From the NCBI GenBank assembly GCA_963838235.1, contig CAWIQJ010000003.1, positions 1 through 64,000 of the forward strand: 64,000 nucleotides of DNA, written 5' to 3'. The position numbers were made by a program, and so were the translations under genes. Under the pieces are notes generated by a model. That model saw only the letters and a list, made by a program, of their open reading frames with translations. It searched no databases and was not told the DNA's origin. This DNA comes from JAFECT01 sp963838235 (lineage in GTDB: Bacteria > Pseudomonadota > Alphaproteobacteria > Caulobacterales > Caulobacteraceae). Shown here one piece after another: positions 26,961 to 37,589 of this stretch (positions are counted from its first letter, which is position 1; each line of letters opens with the position of its first letter).

Positions 26961-28379
26961 GTGACATTCGAGGGCATGACCCAGATCCCCCTCGCGCAGC
27001 CCGTGGGCTCGCTGATCGACCTGATCGGGCGCACCCCGGTGGTCGAGATCAAGAACCTCGACACCGGCCCCTGCCGGCTGTTCATAAAACTGGAAAGCCA
27101 GAACCCCGGCGGTTCGATCAAGGACCGCATCGCGGTCTCAATGATCGAGGCGGCGGAAAAGGAAGGCTATCTGAAGCCCGGCGACACGATCGTCGAGGCG
27201 ACTGCCGGCAACACCGGCCTGGCGCTCGCCCTGGTCGGGGTGCTGAAGGGCTACAAGATTCTGCTGGTGGTGCCCGACAAGATGGCGCGCGAAAAGGTCC
27301 AGCACCTGCGCGCCCTGGGCGCCGACGTGCGCCTCACCCGCTCTGACGTCGGCAAAGGCCACCCGGAATACTACCAGGATCTCGCCGAGCGCCTGGCGCA
27401 GGCGATCCCCGGCGGCTTCTTCGTCAACCAGTTCGCCAACCCGAACAATCCCGCTGCGCACACGCGCACCACCGGTCCGGAAATCTGGGAGCAGATGGAG
27501 CACGACGTGGACGCGGTGGTGGTGGGTGTCGGCTCCGGCGGCACGCTGTCGGGCCTTGGTCACTATTTCCAAAAGGTGTCGCCGAAAACGCAGATGGTGC
27601 TGGCCGATCCGGTCGGCTCGATCCTGTGCCACTACGTTGAGACCGGCGAGCTGATCGAAGCGGGATCGTGGACCGTTGAAGGTATCGGCGAGGACTTCAT
27701 CCCCGACAACGCCGATATGGCCCTGGTCAAGCGTGCCTTCTCGATCTCCGACCGCGAGAGCATGGACACCGCGCGCGAGCTGTTGCTGAAGGAAGGCATC
27801 CTCGCGGGATCGTCGTCTGGCACATTGCTGGCGGCGGCGCTCAAGTTCTGCTGCGAGCAGAAGACGCCCAAGCGCGTGCTGACCTTCGTCTGCGACACCG
27901 GCGCCAAGTACCTGTCCAAGGTCTATAACGACGCGTGGCTGGCGGAACAGGGCCTGACCGACCGCGACCTGCACGGCGACCTGCGCGACTTGGTGGCGCG
28001 CAAGTTCTCCGAAGGCGGCGCGGTGACCATCGGGCCCGATGAAACCCTGCTCGCGGCGTACAACCGCATGCGCGGCGCCGACGTTTCCCAGCTTCCGGTG
28101 ATCCAGGACGGACGCCTGATCGGCATCCTCGACGAGAGCGACATCCTCAAGGGCGCCGAAAACGAAGACGTGGTGCGGGATGCTCGCTTCAAACAACCCG
28201 TGAAGAGCCAGATGACCACCAACCTGCGCACGGTGCAGGCGCACGAAGACCTGGACGCGCTGGTGGCCATCTTCGAACGCGACGAGGTGGCCCTGGTGCT
28301 CGACGGCGTCGAGTTCGTGGGCCTGATCACCCGCGTCGACCTGATCAACCACCTGCGCCTGCATCCCCAGGCGGCCTAG
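26961..28379 (+). CDS. Cystathionine beta-synthase
   Basis: This 472-residue PLP enzyme joins serine and homocysteine into cystathionine. The fold-type II domain has ESQNPGGSIKDRIA (PLP Lys), EATAGNTGLALA (PLP phosphate/substrate loop) and GVGSGGTLSGLG. The C-terminal pair of CBS domains (about 345-465, ADVSQLPVIQDGRLIG and EVALVLDGVEFVGLIT) is a likely adenosyl-ligand regulatory module. The start may be this GTG or the ATG 15 nt later. The next gene completes reverse transsulfuration, 24 nt downstream. Confidence 0.92.
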   Translation: MTFEGMTQIPLAQPVGSLIDLIGRTPVVEIKNLDTGPCRLFIKLESQNPGGSIKDRIAVSMIEAAEKEGYLKPGDTIVEATAGNTGLALALVGVLKGYKILLVVPDKMAREKVQHLRALGADVRLTRSDVGKGHPEYYQDLAERLAQAIPGGFFVNQFANPNNPAAHTRTTGPEIWEQMEHDVDAVVVGVGSGGTLSGLGHYFQKVSPKTQMVLADPVGSILCHYVETGELIEAGSWTVEGIGEDFIPDNADMALVKRAFSISDRESMDTARELLLKEGILAGSSSGTLLAAALKFCCEQKTPKRVLTFVCDTGAKYLSKVYNDAWLAEQGLTDRDLHGDLRDLVARKFSEGGAVTIGPDETLLAAYNRMRGADVSQLPVIQDGRLIGILDESDILKGAENEDVVRDARFKQPVKSQMTTNLRTVQAHEDLDALVAIFERDEVALVLDGVEFVGLITRVDLINHLRLHPQAA

Positions 28380-28403
28380 GCCGCGAATCCGGAACCCGAC
28401 CCC

Positions 28404-29567
28404 ATGTCCGACCACCCCAACCGCCTGGGCTTCTCCACCCGCGCCATCCACGCGGGGCAGTATCCCGATCCGACCACCGGCGCGGTGATGACGCCGATCT
28501 ACGCCACCTCGACCTTCGCCCAGGAAAGCCCGGGCGTGAACAAGGGTTACGAATACGCGCGAGGCAAGAACCCCACGCGTGAGGCGTTCGAGCGCGTGGT
28601 CGCCGACCTGGAGAGCGGCGTGCAGGGCTTCGGCTTCGGCTCGGGCCTTGCGGCGACGTCAACGACGCTCGAGTTGCTCGACGCGGGCGCTGAGGTGCTG
28701 GCGGCCGACGATCTCTACGGCGGCAGCTATCGCCTGTTCGAGCGCGTGCGGCGCCGCTCGGCGGGTCTGAGCTTTACCTACGCGGACTTCTCCGACCTCG
28801 ACGCGGTCGAAAAGGCAGTCACGCCCAAGACCAGGATGCTGTGGGTGGAGACGCCGACCAATCCGCTGATGAAGCTCGCCGACCTGGAAGGCCTGGCGCG
28901 CATCGCCCAGAAGCACGGCCTGCTCTCCGTCGCCGACAACACCTTCGCCACGCCTTACATCCAGCGCCCGCTCGAGCTCGGCTTCGACCTCGTGGTGCAC
29001 TCGGTGACCAAGTACCTGAACGGCCACTCCGACATGATCGGCGGCGTTGTGGTCGCGCGAACCGACGAGCTCGCCAAGGAGATGAAGTTCCTGCAAAACT
29101 CCGTCGGCGCGATCATGGGCCCGTTCGACGCGTTTCTCGCAAACCGCGGCGTGAAGACCCTGGCCATCCGCATGCAACGTCACTGCGAGAACGCGATGAA
29201 GGTCGCGCGCTGGCTGGAGAACTGCAAAGGCGTGACGCGCGTCTGGTATCCGGGCTTGGAATCACATCCGCAACACGCTTTGGCCAAGCGTCAGATGCGC
29301 GGCTTCGGCGGCATGATCTCCTGCGTCATCGACGGCGACCTGGAACGCACCCGTCGCGTGCTCGAACGCTTCCAGATCTTTACCCTGGCCGAAAGCCTGG
29401 GCGGCGTGGAGAGCCTGGTGAACCACCCGGGCATCATGACCCACGCCTCGATCCCCCGAGAGTTGCGCGAAGCCCGCGGCGTCACCGACAGCCTGATCCG
29501 GTTCTCCGTGGGCGTGGAGGACGCCGACGACCTGATCGCCGACCTGGAACAGGCGTTCGCGGCTTAG
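28404..29567 (+). CDS. Cystathionine gamma-lyase/gamma-synthase family PLP enzyme
   Basis: This 387-residue Cys/Met-metabolism PLP protein has the PLP-phosphate site YEYARGKNPTREAFE, the ring-stacking YGGSYRLFE and the Lys in HSVTKYLNGHSDMIGG. The C-terminal substrate-carboxylate Arg lies in SLIRFSVGVED. Pairing with cystathionine beta-synthase argues for gamma-lyase activity (cystathionine to cysteine), but gamma-synthase cannot be excluded by sequence. Confidence 0.9.
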   Translation: MSDHPNRLGFSTRAIHAGQYPDPTTGAVMTPIYATSTFAQESPGVNKGYEYARGKNPTREAFERVVADLESGVQGFGFGSGLAATSTTLELLDAGAEVLAADDLYGGSYRLFERVRRRSAGLSFTYADFSDLDAVEKAVTPKTRMLWVETPTNPLMKLADLEGLARIAQKHGLLSVADNTFATPYIQRPLELGFDLVVHSVTKYLNGHSDMIGGVVVARTDELAKEMKFLQNSVGAIMGPFDAFLANRGVKTLAIRMQRHCENAMKVARWLENCKGVTRVWYPGLESHPQHALAKRQMRGFGGMISCVIDGDLERTRRVLERFQIFTLAESLGGVESLVNHPGIMTHASIPRELREARGVTDSLIRFSVGVEDADDLIADLEQAFAA

Positions 29568-29635
29568 GTCATGAGTAAGCTAGGCCGTACGCGAATATAG
29601 GATTAGGGTCGCCTGGCCTCGAGGGGAAAGCCGGG

Positions 29636-32543
29636 ATGAGTCCCGTTTCCAGGCGTCCCATCTGCAAAGACGTCCGGCGCCTGCTGGCGACGGCGGCCGT
29701 GGTTTGTCTGACTCTTGCGTGCCCGGCCTTTGCCCAGGCGCCGACTCCGGCCGCGCAGCCGGTCGAGGCCGACGCGGCATCCCTCGACCAACTGATGGTT
29801 CTCAATAGTCAGGCAATGCGGCTTTTATCCCAGGGCCGTTATGCCGAGGCCGAGCCGATTTTTCGCCGCGCCCTGACGCTTGCGGAGAAGACCTGGGGGC
29901 CGGACAACTATGATACTGGGTCGCTCCTGAACAACATCGCCGAGTCACTGCTCGACCAGGGCCGCTACGCCGAAGCCGAACCACTCTACCGTCGCGCCCT
30001 GGCGATCCGGGAGAAGGCGCTCGGACCATACGATCCCGGCACCGCGACGAGCCTAAATAATCTCGCCACATTGCTGCAAGACCAGGGCCGGTACGCCGAA
30101 GCCGAACCGCTCTTCCGCCGTGCGCTCGCGATCCAGGAAAAGTCGTCGGGGCCTGACGATCCTAACACTGGGCTGAGCCTCAACAACCTTGCCGTATTGC
30201 TACAAGTCGAGGGCCGGTACGCCGAAGCCGAACCGCTCTTCCGCCGCGCCGTCACGCTCGCGGAGAATGTGATAGGCTCCGACCATCCTGACACCGCGAC
30301 GAGCCTGAACAATCTCGGCACAACACTGGAGGAACAGGGCCGCTACGCCGAAGCTGAACCGCTCTTCCGCCGCGCCCTGGCGATCTATGAGAAGGCGCTG
30401 GGGTTCGGTCACCCTCTTACGGCGCAGAGTCTGAACAACCTTGCCGCAGTACTGCAAGACGAAGGCCGGTATGCCGAAGCAGAACCGCTTTACCGCCGCG
30501 CCCTGGCGATCCGGGAGAAAACGCTCGGGCCCGACCACCCTGGAACCGCGGAGAGCCTGAACAATCTCGCCGATGTACTGTCGGATCAAGTCCGCTACGC
30601 CGAAGCCGAACCGCTCGACCGCCGCGCCCTGGCGATCTACCGGAAGGCGCTCGGGCCCGAGCATCCCGCCACGGCAACCAGTCTCGAAAATCTCGGCGAC
30701 GTGGCAGTGCTCCAAGGCCAGTTCCAGCAGGCGGTCGAGGCTTTCCGTCCGGCCTGCAGAGTGAGAGCGCGCGCGGCGTCTGGGGTGCAGGCTAGCCGGG
30801 CAATGAAGGACGCGGCGGGATCAAGCTCGAACTCGTGCTCAGAGACGCTTGCGCGCGCGCTATGGGGCTGGTCGACCAATGGCGACGGAACAGCAGAACA
30901 AGATCAATCACACGCGTTGCGCGCCGAAGCCTTTACCACCGCTCAGTCGTCCACGGCGTCCTCGGCCGGCGAAGCGCTCGCCCGGGCTGCGGCGCGGGAG
31001 ACGGCGGCCAAGTCGGGAGCGGGCGGCGAGGCCGTCGAATACGAAGCTGATCTAGACCAGCTCAACAATCTCAACGACGCGTTTGCTGAGGCCGCAGGCT
31101 CCGCATCGACGGAGCAGCAGCAGACGTTGGGCAGGGCGCGGGACGAGACTCTGGCTCGTATCTCCGCCTTGGAGGCGATACTCAAGTCAAAGGCGCCACG
31201 TTACTGGGACTATCGCTCTCCGCAGCCGGTCGACGTGGTCGCGCTGCAGGCGACCTCGGGCGATGACGCCAAGCTGTTGCACGCCAACGAGGCGGTCGTG
31301 CTGTGGATGGTTGCGCCGGGCAAGGATAAGGGCCTGGTGTTCGCGGCGTCGAAAACCGGATTCGCCTGGGCTGAGATCGAACTCACCGGCGACGAGGTGA
31401 AGGCCGGTGTCGATACGCTGCGCTACAAGATCGATCCGATTTCTTTTGGTCGCGGACCCGCGCAGGACCGTGGCGAGAGCGCCGAGCCGTTCGACCGCGG
31501 GGCCGCGCACGAGCTCTACGTCGCGCTCTTGGGCAACTCGAAGATTCAGGCAGTGATCAATGGCGGCGGGATCGACACCCTCATCATCGTCCCAACCGGA
31601 CCCTTAACCAGCCTGCCGCCGGGCTTGCTGGCGGTGAATGCGCCAACGCTACAGGACAGAGATCCCGGCGCCCTCGCAGAGATGCATTGGTTGATCGAGG
31701 ACAAGGCGATCGCCGTGTTGCCGACGGTCTCCTCGCTGCGCACCCTGCGCCAACTGCTGCCGGCGTCGCGCCCGGATCACCGATCTGAAGTTGCGCGCCT
31801 TCGCCGACCCGGACTTCAAGGGCACGGGAAAGATACCGGAACTACCGGCGGGCGAGGCGGCGCCGGAAAGCATGGTGCTCGCACCGGCGAGCCATTTCCA
31901 AAGCGATGGGCGCGGCGCCGACACTCTGCGGACGCTCGATCCGCTTTACGGAACCTTGTCGGAAGGGCGCAAGCTCGGCGACATCCTCGATCCCGGCGAC
32001 GCGTCGGCTCTGTTGCTTGGACCGCAGGCGTCGAAAACCAACCTGTTACGCATGGCGGACCATGGCGAATTGGCGCGCGTGCAGGTGCTGGACTTCTCCA
32101 CCCACGGCCTTCTGACCGGCGAACTCAATGTGGCGGAGCCCGCGCTCGCGCTTGCCGCGCCTCCGGCGACAGGCGCCGATCCGCGCGACGATGGGCTTCT
32201 GAAGGCGTCCGACGCCGCAGCGCTGACGCTCAACGCCGAGTGGGTCGTACTATCCGCTTGCAACACCGCTGCGGGCGACGGCAAGGGCGCGGACGGTCTG
32301 TCAGGTCTTGCCCGCGCGTTCTTCCACGCCGGCGCGTCCACGCTGCTCGTCTCGCACTGGCGCGTCGACGACAACGCGACCGAGCAACTGATCACCGACA
32401 CCTTCAAGAACCAGAAGGATGGCCAACCCAAGGCGAAGGCCCTGCAGACGGCCATGGTCAAGATGATTAGACATGACCCCACTCACAAATACGTCGACCC
32501 GCGCTTCTGGGCGCCTTTCGTCATTGTGGGGGAACCCGAATAG
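29636..32543 (+). CDS. TPR-repeat CHAT (caspase-like) protease, one frame break
   Basis: This exported or lipid-free periplasmic protein of about 970 residues has a signal peptide (TAAVVCLTLACPAFA). Residues 60-360 hold seven tandem kinesin-light-chain-type TPRs of 42 residues (consensus QGRYAEAEPLFRRALAI). After an Ala/Ser-rich linker comes a CHAT domain, with the catalytic His in LDFSTHGLLTGE and Cys in VVLSACNTAAGDG. The frame changes near 31770-31785: the CHAT end is read from 31791 in another frame (DLKLRAFADPDFKG). CHAT proteases cut specific proteins on a signal sensed through their repeats; the partner is unknown. A lipoprotein gene follows. Confidence 0.82.
29830..30700 (+). repeat. 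Tandem 126-bp TPR-coding repeats
   Basis: Seven copies of a 126-bp unit encode the TPRs of the CHAT protein, each beginning with a conserved GGCCGSTAYGCCGAAGC-like block. DNA identity between units is high, so copy number may vary by slippage or recombination. Confidence 0.75.
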
Positions 32544-32612
32544 GCGCACGTCCGGCGGGGTTTCAGCCTTGCCGGGACATGGTAACCTTCACTTGGCGTC
32601 GGAGCCCGATCC

Positions 32613-33125
32613 ATGAAAACAAATATAATCGTCTTCGCGACTTCCTTGTGTCTGCTGGCGGCCTGCTCCCAAAAGGCCAGCGAGTCTTCGGCGGATGGCG
32701 GCGCCAAGAGCGCCGGCGCGGCCGCATCGGATGTGGAAACGCCTGTCGTGGATATTCCGGGGTTGCCGCGCGTCGCGGTCGGCTATTGGGAGCTGACGCA
32801 GACCGAGGGGAGCAAGGCTCCCGTGACATCGCGTTTCTGCCAGGCGGATGAGCCGCTTTCGGCGAGGTTCGTCGATAACACCGGTTGTGTCATCCAGACG
32901 TTCAAGCGCAACGGTCGCGGTGACATCATCGACTACGCGACCTGCAACAAGAACCCCTACACGGTGATCGACCGTTCAGTCTATCACGGCGACCTGAAGC
33001 AGGCCTATGTGGTTGACGAGACCATACGAACCACCAGCTCGATAGACCCGCCGCAACTCGTCACCTACCACATGACCTATCGCCTGGTCGGGCCGTGTCC
33101 GCCCGCGGGCAAGCCCTCGAAGTGA
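32613..33125 (+). CDS. Lipoprotein, DUF3617-like
   Basis: This 170-residue protein has a lipobox LLAAC (Cys about 18). After an Ala/Ser linker comes a domain starting PGLPRVAVGYWELTQTEGS, with Cys residues in RFCQADEP, GCVIQ and YATCNKN. That layout (PGxWE...C..) resembles DUF3617 periplasmic proteins. It lies 70 nt after the CHAT gene in the same direction and may be its partner or substrate. Function unknown. Confidence 0.65.
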   Translation: MKTNIIVFATSLCLLAACSQKASESSADGGAKSAGAAASDVETPVVDIPGLPRVAVGYWELTQTEGSKAPVTSRFCQADEPLSARFVDNTGCVIQTFKRNGRGDIIDYATCNKNPYTVIDRSVYHGDLKQAYVVDETIRTTSSIDPPQLVTYHMTYRLVGPCPPAGKPSK

Positions 33126-33211
33126 AGCCGATTAGAACACTGACGTGCGCACTCGATAGATGACGCTGTGCATGACGCCCCGTCCCGACTACGCATCACC
33201 TGGAGCACGCC

Positions 33212-33898
33212 ATGCCAGAGTTTGGGCCGCGATCAACCCCCGCCAAGCGTTCTGTTGACAATGTCATCTCATTCGGCATGGGGGTTCTGCTGTTCCTGGC
33301 CGTCACGATCTGGGCCGCTCTGAATCACCATCCGGGCTGGGCCGTGGTCGCTGGGCTGGTGACGCTGGGCGCCGCCTTCGTCACCTTCAAGGGATCATTT
33401 GCGGCGCCCTGTCCGGTCTGTGGCCAATCGATCGATGAGCTGAGCGAAAACGAGGCCGCGCAATGCCCCAACTGTTTCGCCTATTCGGTGATGATCCGGA
33501 AACAGTTCCACGAGCTGGATCCGGGGGCGACCAAATATGGGCCGTTCATGATCCCGCTGCCGCCCAGCCTGCGCATGCCGCCGGTCTGCTGCGCGTGCGG
33601 CGCTCCGGCGACGCGGACGCGGCGCGTCAGCCAGTCCGTCAACCTCGCCGATGTGCCGAGCCTGCCGCCGCCGGGATCGGTGAAGCAGTTCGAGTTGGAC
33701 TTGCCGGCCTGCGACGTTCACGAGCCCGGCGTGACATTGCGCCCAAACGCCAGCCGCAACAGGATCGGGCTGCACCGGGTTGGAATCATAGGCCCGACGG
33801 TCTCAATGACCAAGTCGCCGCTCTACGTTGCGATGGAGGTGAGGTCCTACCGCTTCTATGGCGAATTCATCCGCCTGAATGGGATGGACCGGTTGTAG
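33212..33898 (+). CDS. Membrane protein with zinc-ribbon-like cysteines
   Basis: This 228-residue protein has two adjacent membrane helices at about 20-65 (FGMGVLLFLAVTIWAAL and WAVVAGLVTLGAAFVTF). They are followed by CPVCGQ ... CPNCFA, a four-Cys zinc ribbon, and then a CCACGA motif. The rest is a soluble domain with no recognised family. The Cys knuckles point to metal binding on the cytoplasmic face. Confidence 0.6.
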   Translation: MPEFGPRSTPAKRSVDNVISFGMGVLLFLAVTIWAALNHHPGWAVVAGLVTLGAAFVTFKGSFAAPCPVCGQSIDELSENEAAQCPNCFAYSVMIRKQFHELDPGATKYGPFMIPLPPSLRMPPVCCACGAPATRTRRVSQSVNLADVPSLPPPGSVKQFELDLPACDVHEPGVTLRPNASRNRIGLHRVGIIGPTVSMTKSPLYVAMEVRSYRFYGEFIRLNGMDRL

Positions 33899-33947
33899 GC
33901 CGACGACCAGCATGGCGGCGATGTCCGTCGAGAGGTATAATTCACGA

Positions 33948-34154
33948 ATGTCTCAATCCGAGCGAAGTCGCCGGCAACAATTGATCGATGCGCGGACAAG
34001 CGTCCAGCGGCAGATCGAGATGCTGGAGTCCGGCCCGACATCCGCCGATGAGGGTTGTGCGTTCATCGAGCCCGAGATAGCGATTTCCGACTTCAAGAAA
34101 GCCCTCCGCGAGATCGAGGACAAGTTAGCCAAACTTGGACCCGACGACGCTTAG
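33948..34154 (+). CDS. Small coiled-coil hypothetical protein
   Basis: This 68-residue charged helical protein starts MSQSERSRRQQLID. Heptad-like segments (SVQRQIEMLESG and ISDFKKALREIEDKLAKL) suggest a coiled-coil hairpin. Upstream in-frame ATGs at 33912 and 33921 are possible. It follows the zinc-ribbon gene in the same direction. Confidence 0.5.
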   Translation: MSQSERSRRQQLIDARTSVQRQIEMLESGPTSADEGCAFIEPEIAISDFKKALREIEDKLAKLGPDDA

Positions 34155-34173
34155 GACCTCTCGGAGAGGAACG

Positions 34174-34861
34174 TCACCGCACGTCTAAGGGCTCCGACCG
34201 GGAAGCACATGAACTGCGCCAACGGAGCGCCGATCTGGCCATTCGGAGCGAATCGACATTGGAGTCAATCCGGCGGGGCGCTGCTGATGCGACATTCGAG
34301 CCGTCCCTCGGTTGAGCAATGGGCCGCGCCGGGTTCAGATAGATGATGGTCGCACCCGTGGGCGCTAACGCCGCGACGGCGCGCCTGACTATAGGCGACC
34401 GGAACTGCGACATAGATGCGCGACTGCTTCAAAGCGTTCGGCGCCAACTTGCGCACCGTGGCCGTCGGCACCTTGATCAGATTTTCCGCGGGACGCGGGC
34501 GAAGCGAACATGATGATGTCGCTCGGCAGTCCCTTACCGGTAAGCGCCTCGCCAACCCATGTCTTCGAGGCGGCATAGTCCGGGGCGCCACGCGCGCGCA
34601 GAACGATCGCCGACGGCGTGCCTTCCACGCAGTCCGGATCGACGCGATCGAACGCCATGAACAGATAGATGGCCCAAGCCGTGTCATCGGCCGTCGCCGC
34701 GGGACCCAGAGAGCGGCGCGATTGAAGTCTAAATCTTCCGCGTCGTCAGCTCGTGCGGCGGCGGCCCCTGCGCGAGGTTTTGGCTGCGTCAGTCGGGGCC
34801 ACGACAGCAACGCCGACGCCAGAAACAGGCCGCCCAAGATCCGGGTGTTCCGCATCGGCAA
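34174..34861 (-). pseudogene. Exported hypothetical protein with three frame breaks
   Basis: The frame opens with a signal peptide (RILGGLFLASALLSW) and DLDFNRAALWV. It then moves near a CCC run at about 34697 to a frame reading AWAIYLFMAFDRVDPDCVEG and SKTWVGEALTGKGLPSDII. It moves again near 34495 (AENLIKVPTATVRKLAPNAL), and probably a third time to ALAPTGATIIYLNPARPIAQ, ending at 34174. Reassembled, this is a plausible small secreted protein. Each break is one base. It opposes the surrounding genes in orientation. Confidence 0.45.
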
Positions 34862-35047
34862 ACTCCTCGTGCGCCCATCGCCGCATGACCCTAGTTCCTT
34901 TCAGGTGAAATTGGCTAAGGCCGGGCGCGCAGACGCTCGGGCGCTGCGCCAGCTCAATGTCCGAAGGCGAATGGCTACCGTCGCATTGGGCGGTACATTG
35001 AAGCGACCGGGCCTGTGCTACGATCCTCAGCTCCGGGAGGGAACAAG

Positions 35048-36201
35048 ATGCGCGCGCTTCTGTTCGGATTGACCCTGGCTTTCCTTGCGCTTCCAGCCTG
35101 GCTCAGACGAGATCAAGACTTGACCTTGTGGAATAGCGCCGCGAGGAACGCCAACGCCGACGCGGTCATTAAAGGGTAGCACATGGCTCGCGGTACACAA
35201 TCGTCCGAATCTGTCGATCGTCTACTATGACCTCGGCGTCGCCTACGACAGCAAGGGTCTCTACGATCAGGCCATCGCCGACTACACCCAGGCCGTCGCG
35301 CTGAAGCCCGATTACTTCTCCGCCCACTTCAATCGTGGCACCGCCTATTACCGCAAGGGGCGCTAGACCAGGCCATCGCCGACTTCACCCGGGCCATCGC
35401 GCTCGATCCGCGTGACGCGCGCGTCTTCACCAATCGCGGCGTCTCCTATGACCACAAAGGTCTCTACGACCAGGCCATCGCCGACTACACCCAGGCCATC
35501 GCCCTTGATCCGCGTCGCGTGCTAGCCTTCACCAATCGCGGCGTCTCCTATGACCACAAAGGTCTCGACGAGCAGGCCATCGCCGACTACACCCAGGCCA
35601 TCGCGCTCAAGGCCGACGACGCCGATGCCTACAATGGTCGCGCCTGGGACAATCATTTCGCGGGCCGAGACGCTCAGGGGCTGCCTGACGCCGAGAAAGC
35701 CATGTCACTGGCGCCGACAGACGCCAATATCATCGCAACGCGGGCTGAGATATTACGAAAGGCTCGGCCGACGTGACGAGGCGGTCGCCGGCTATCGCGC
35801 GGCGCTGATGATTGACCCTAACAAGAAGTCAGCGAAAGACGGCCTTACGACGGCTCGGCGTCGCAATAGCGGGAACGGCAAGCGACCGGATCGAGGCGTC
35901 CTACAACACCGCCTTTTGTCGACCGCCTCGACCGGAAGAACTGCAGTTCTGGTCGAGTGACGCGCGAAGCGCGAGCCTGGACGGGCTGATCGCCGCCCAT
36001 CGCGTCTGGTTGAAGCAGACGTCCGCTGATCGCCAGGCGATGATCACCCGGAGCTATCTGATGGAATTCCAGCGCGCGCCCCACGCGGACGAAATGACTT
36101 TTTGGGATGGCCAGGTCGTCGAAAAGGGCTACACCTGCGCCGACCTGCTCGCGCTGCACGAGGCCTGGAAAAAGGCAAACATGGCAGGCGCGCCTCACTA
36201 G
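35048..36201 (+). pseudogene. TPR protein with about six one-base frame breaks
   Basis: The ATG at 35048 follows GGGAGG and opens a signal peptide (LLFGLTLAFLALPAW). Consecutive frames then give TPRs such as SKGLYDQAIADYTQAVALKP and TNRGVSYDHKGLYDQAIADY, ending in a non-repeat domain (SYNTAFCRPPRPEELQFW ... WKKANMAGAPH). Breaks are near 35098, 35130, 35178, 35365 (missing C before GACCAG), 35745 (extra T) and 35845 (extra T). Without them it would be a periplasmic protein of about 380 residues. The repeat units at 35431-35503 and 35529-35604 are nearly identical. Confidence 0.6.
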
Positions 36202-36221
36202 GTGGGCGGGGAGGAATGTAA

Positions 36222-36613
36222 ATGGTCAAACGATTCACTGGTATTGCAGCGAGCGCGATAATCGTTTCTCTGTCTCTGTGGTCGTCAGCTCCCGTGGCGA
36301 CGGCGGCCGACTCATCGGACATCGACGAACAAACCCTTACAGCGGATTTCCTGGTCCGCTGCGCCGCTGACGAATTCTGGTGCGGAGGTCAGATCGAAAG
36401 CGTGCAGATTGTTACGATGCTGAACCAAACGATGAGCAACCAGCCGCACAGTTTCTGCGTCCCGAAAAAACCTGACAGTCAGACCGTCAAATCGTGGGTA
36501 ATCAGCGAAGGCGTGATAGTCAGCAACCGGGTCAAGCAAATGGGGGATTTGGCCCGGCTCACGCCATTCCGGCGGTGGTGCAGGCCATGAATGCGCTTTG
36601 GCCATGCCGCTGA
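36222..36613 (+). CDS. Rap1a/Tai-like exported protein (frame break near the end)
   Basis: This exported protein of about 130 residues has a clear ribosome site (GGGAGGAA) and signal peptide (IAASAIIVSLSLWSSAPVATA). The pattern DFLVRC ... CGGQIESVQIV ... SFCVPKK resembles the Rap1a family of periplasmic immunity-like proteins. The unbroken frame stops at 36590. Removing one G from the G5 run at 36542-36546 gives GPAHAIPAVVQAMNALWPCR, which matches the usual family ending with a final Cys. No type VI effector gene is seen nearby. Confidence 0.55.
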
Positions 36614-36643
36614 CGGAACCGGGAAACCGGCCCTAATGAGAAC

Positions 36644-37589
36644 CTAGCCCACGAACCGTTTTGCGAACTCCGCGAGCGCCTCATCGAATTCGCGCGTGAG
36701 TTCGCGCTACCAGTTCCGCCGTCGGCAACACGTCCTTCACCGACCCCACCCCCTGGCCGGCGGACCAAACTTCCTTCCAGGCCTTCACCTCGTGATCGAG
36801 TTCCTTGCCGAGGTCGACCTTGGTCTTTTCGGGCAGGTTCTTGGGGTCGAGGCCGTTGTTGATCAGCGACTGGCTCAAAAAGTTCGCCGGAATGCCGGAG
36901 ATTGCCGGCGTGTAGGTCACGTCGGCGGCGTGGGCGTCCACGATCATCTGTTTGTACGCATCGGGCGCTTCGCTCTCGGTGGTGTTGATGAAGCGCGTGC
37001 CGAAATAGCCGAAGTCGGCGCCCAGCATCAGGCCCGCGGCGAGGTCGCGGCCCGTGGACAGGGCGCCGGACAGGATGATCGTGCCCTTGAAGAACTGACG
37101 CACCTCGTCGACCAGGGCGAAGGGCGACCAGACGCCTGCGTGACCTCCCGCGCCGGCGCAGACCAGGATCAGGCCGTCGACGCCGGCTTCCGCGGCCTTC
37201 TTCGCGTGGCGCACCGTCGTCACGTCGTGGAACACCAGCCCGCCGTAGCTGTGCACCGCATCGACGATGTCCTTCACGGCGCCGAGCGAGGTGATGACCA
37301 GCGGCACCTTGTGCTCGACCGACACCACCATGTCGGCCATCACGCGGGGATTGGTGTTGTGCACGATGATGTTGACGCCGTAGCGCGCATCGTCCGGGCC
37401 AAGCGCCGCCTTGATCTGGTCGAGCCACTGGGAATAGCCCTCGGTCGAGCGCTGGTTCAGCGCCGGAAAGGTCCCGATCACGCCCGACTTGCAGGCCGCG
37501 ATCACCAGCTCGGGCCCGGAGACCAGGAACATGGGCGCGGCGATGACCGGGAGCTTCAGCCCCTGTTGCAGGGCGGCGGGGATGGCCAT
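36644..37589 (-). CDS. Nitronate monooxygenase-family flavoprotein (C-terminal frame break)
   Basis: This protein of about 314 residues starts MAIPAALQQGLKLPVIAAPM. FMN-binding TIM-barrel motifs include VDGLILVCAGAGGHAG and ILSGALSTGRDLAAGLML. An extra base in the TT at 36701-36702 breaks the last 20 residues. Correcting it gives LTREFDEALAEFAKRFVG with the stop at 36644; the uncorrected frame stops at 36681. It is a distinct subfamily from the NMO at 24373. It is divergent from queF. Confidence 0.85.

Noticed and set aside
27138..28451. A 437-codon antisense frame over cystathionine beta-synthase
   Set aside because: It mirrors codon bias of the opposite gene, has no motifs and no ribosome site.
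29830..30700. A CRISPR-like array
   Set aside because: The regular 126-bp units are in-frame protein-coding TPRs, without spacers. No CRISPR array was seen anywhere in the window.
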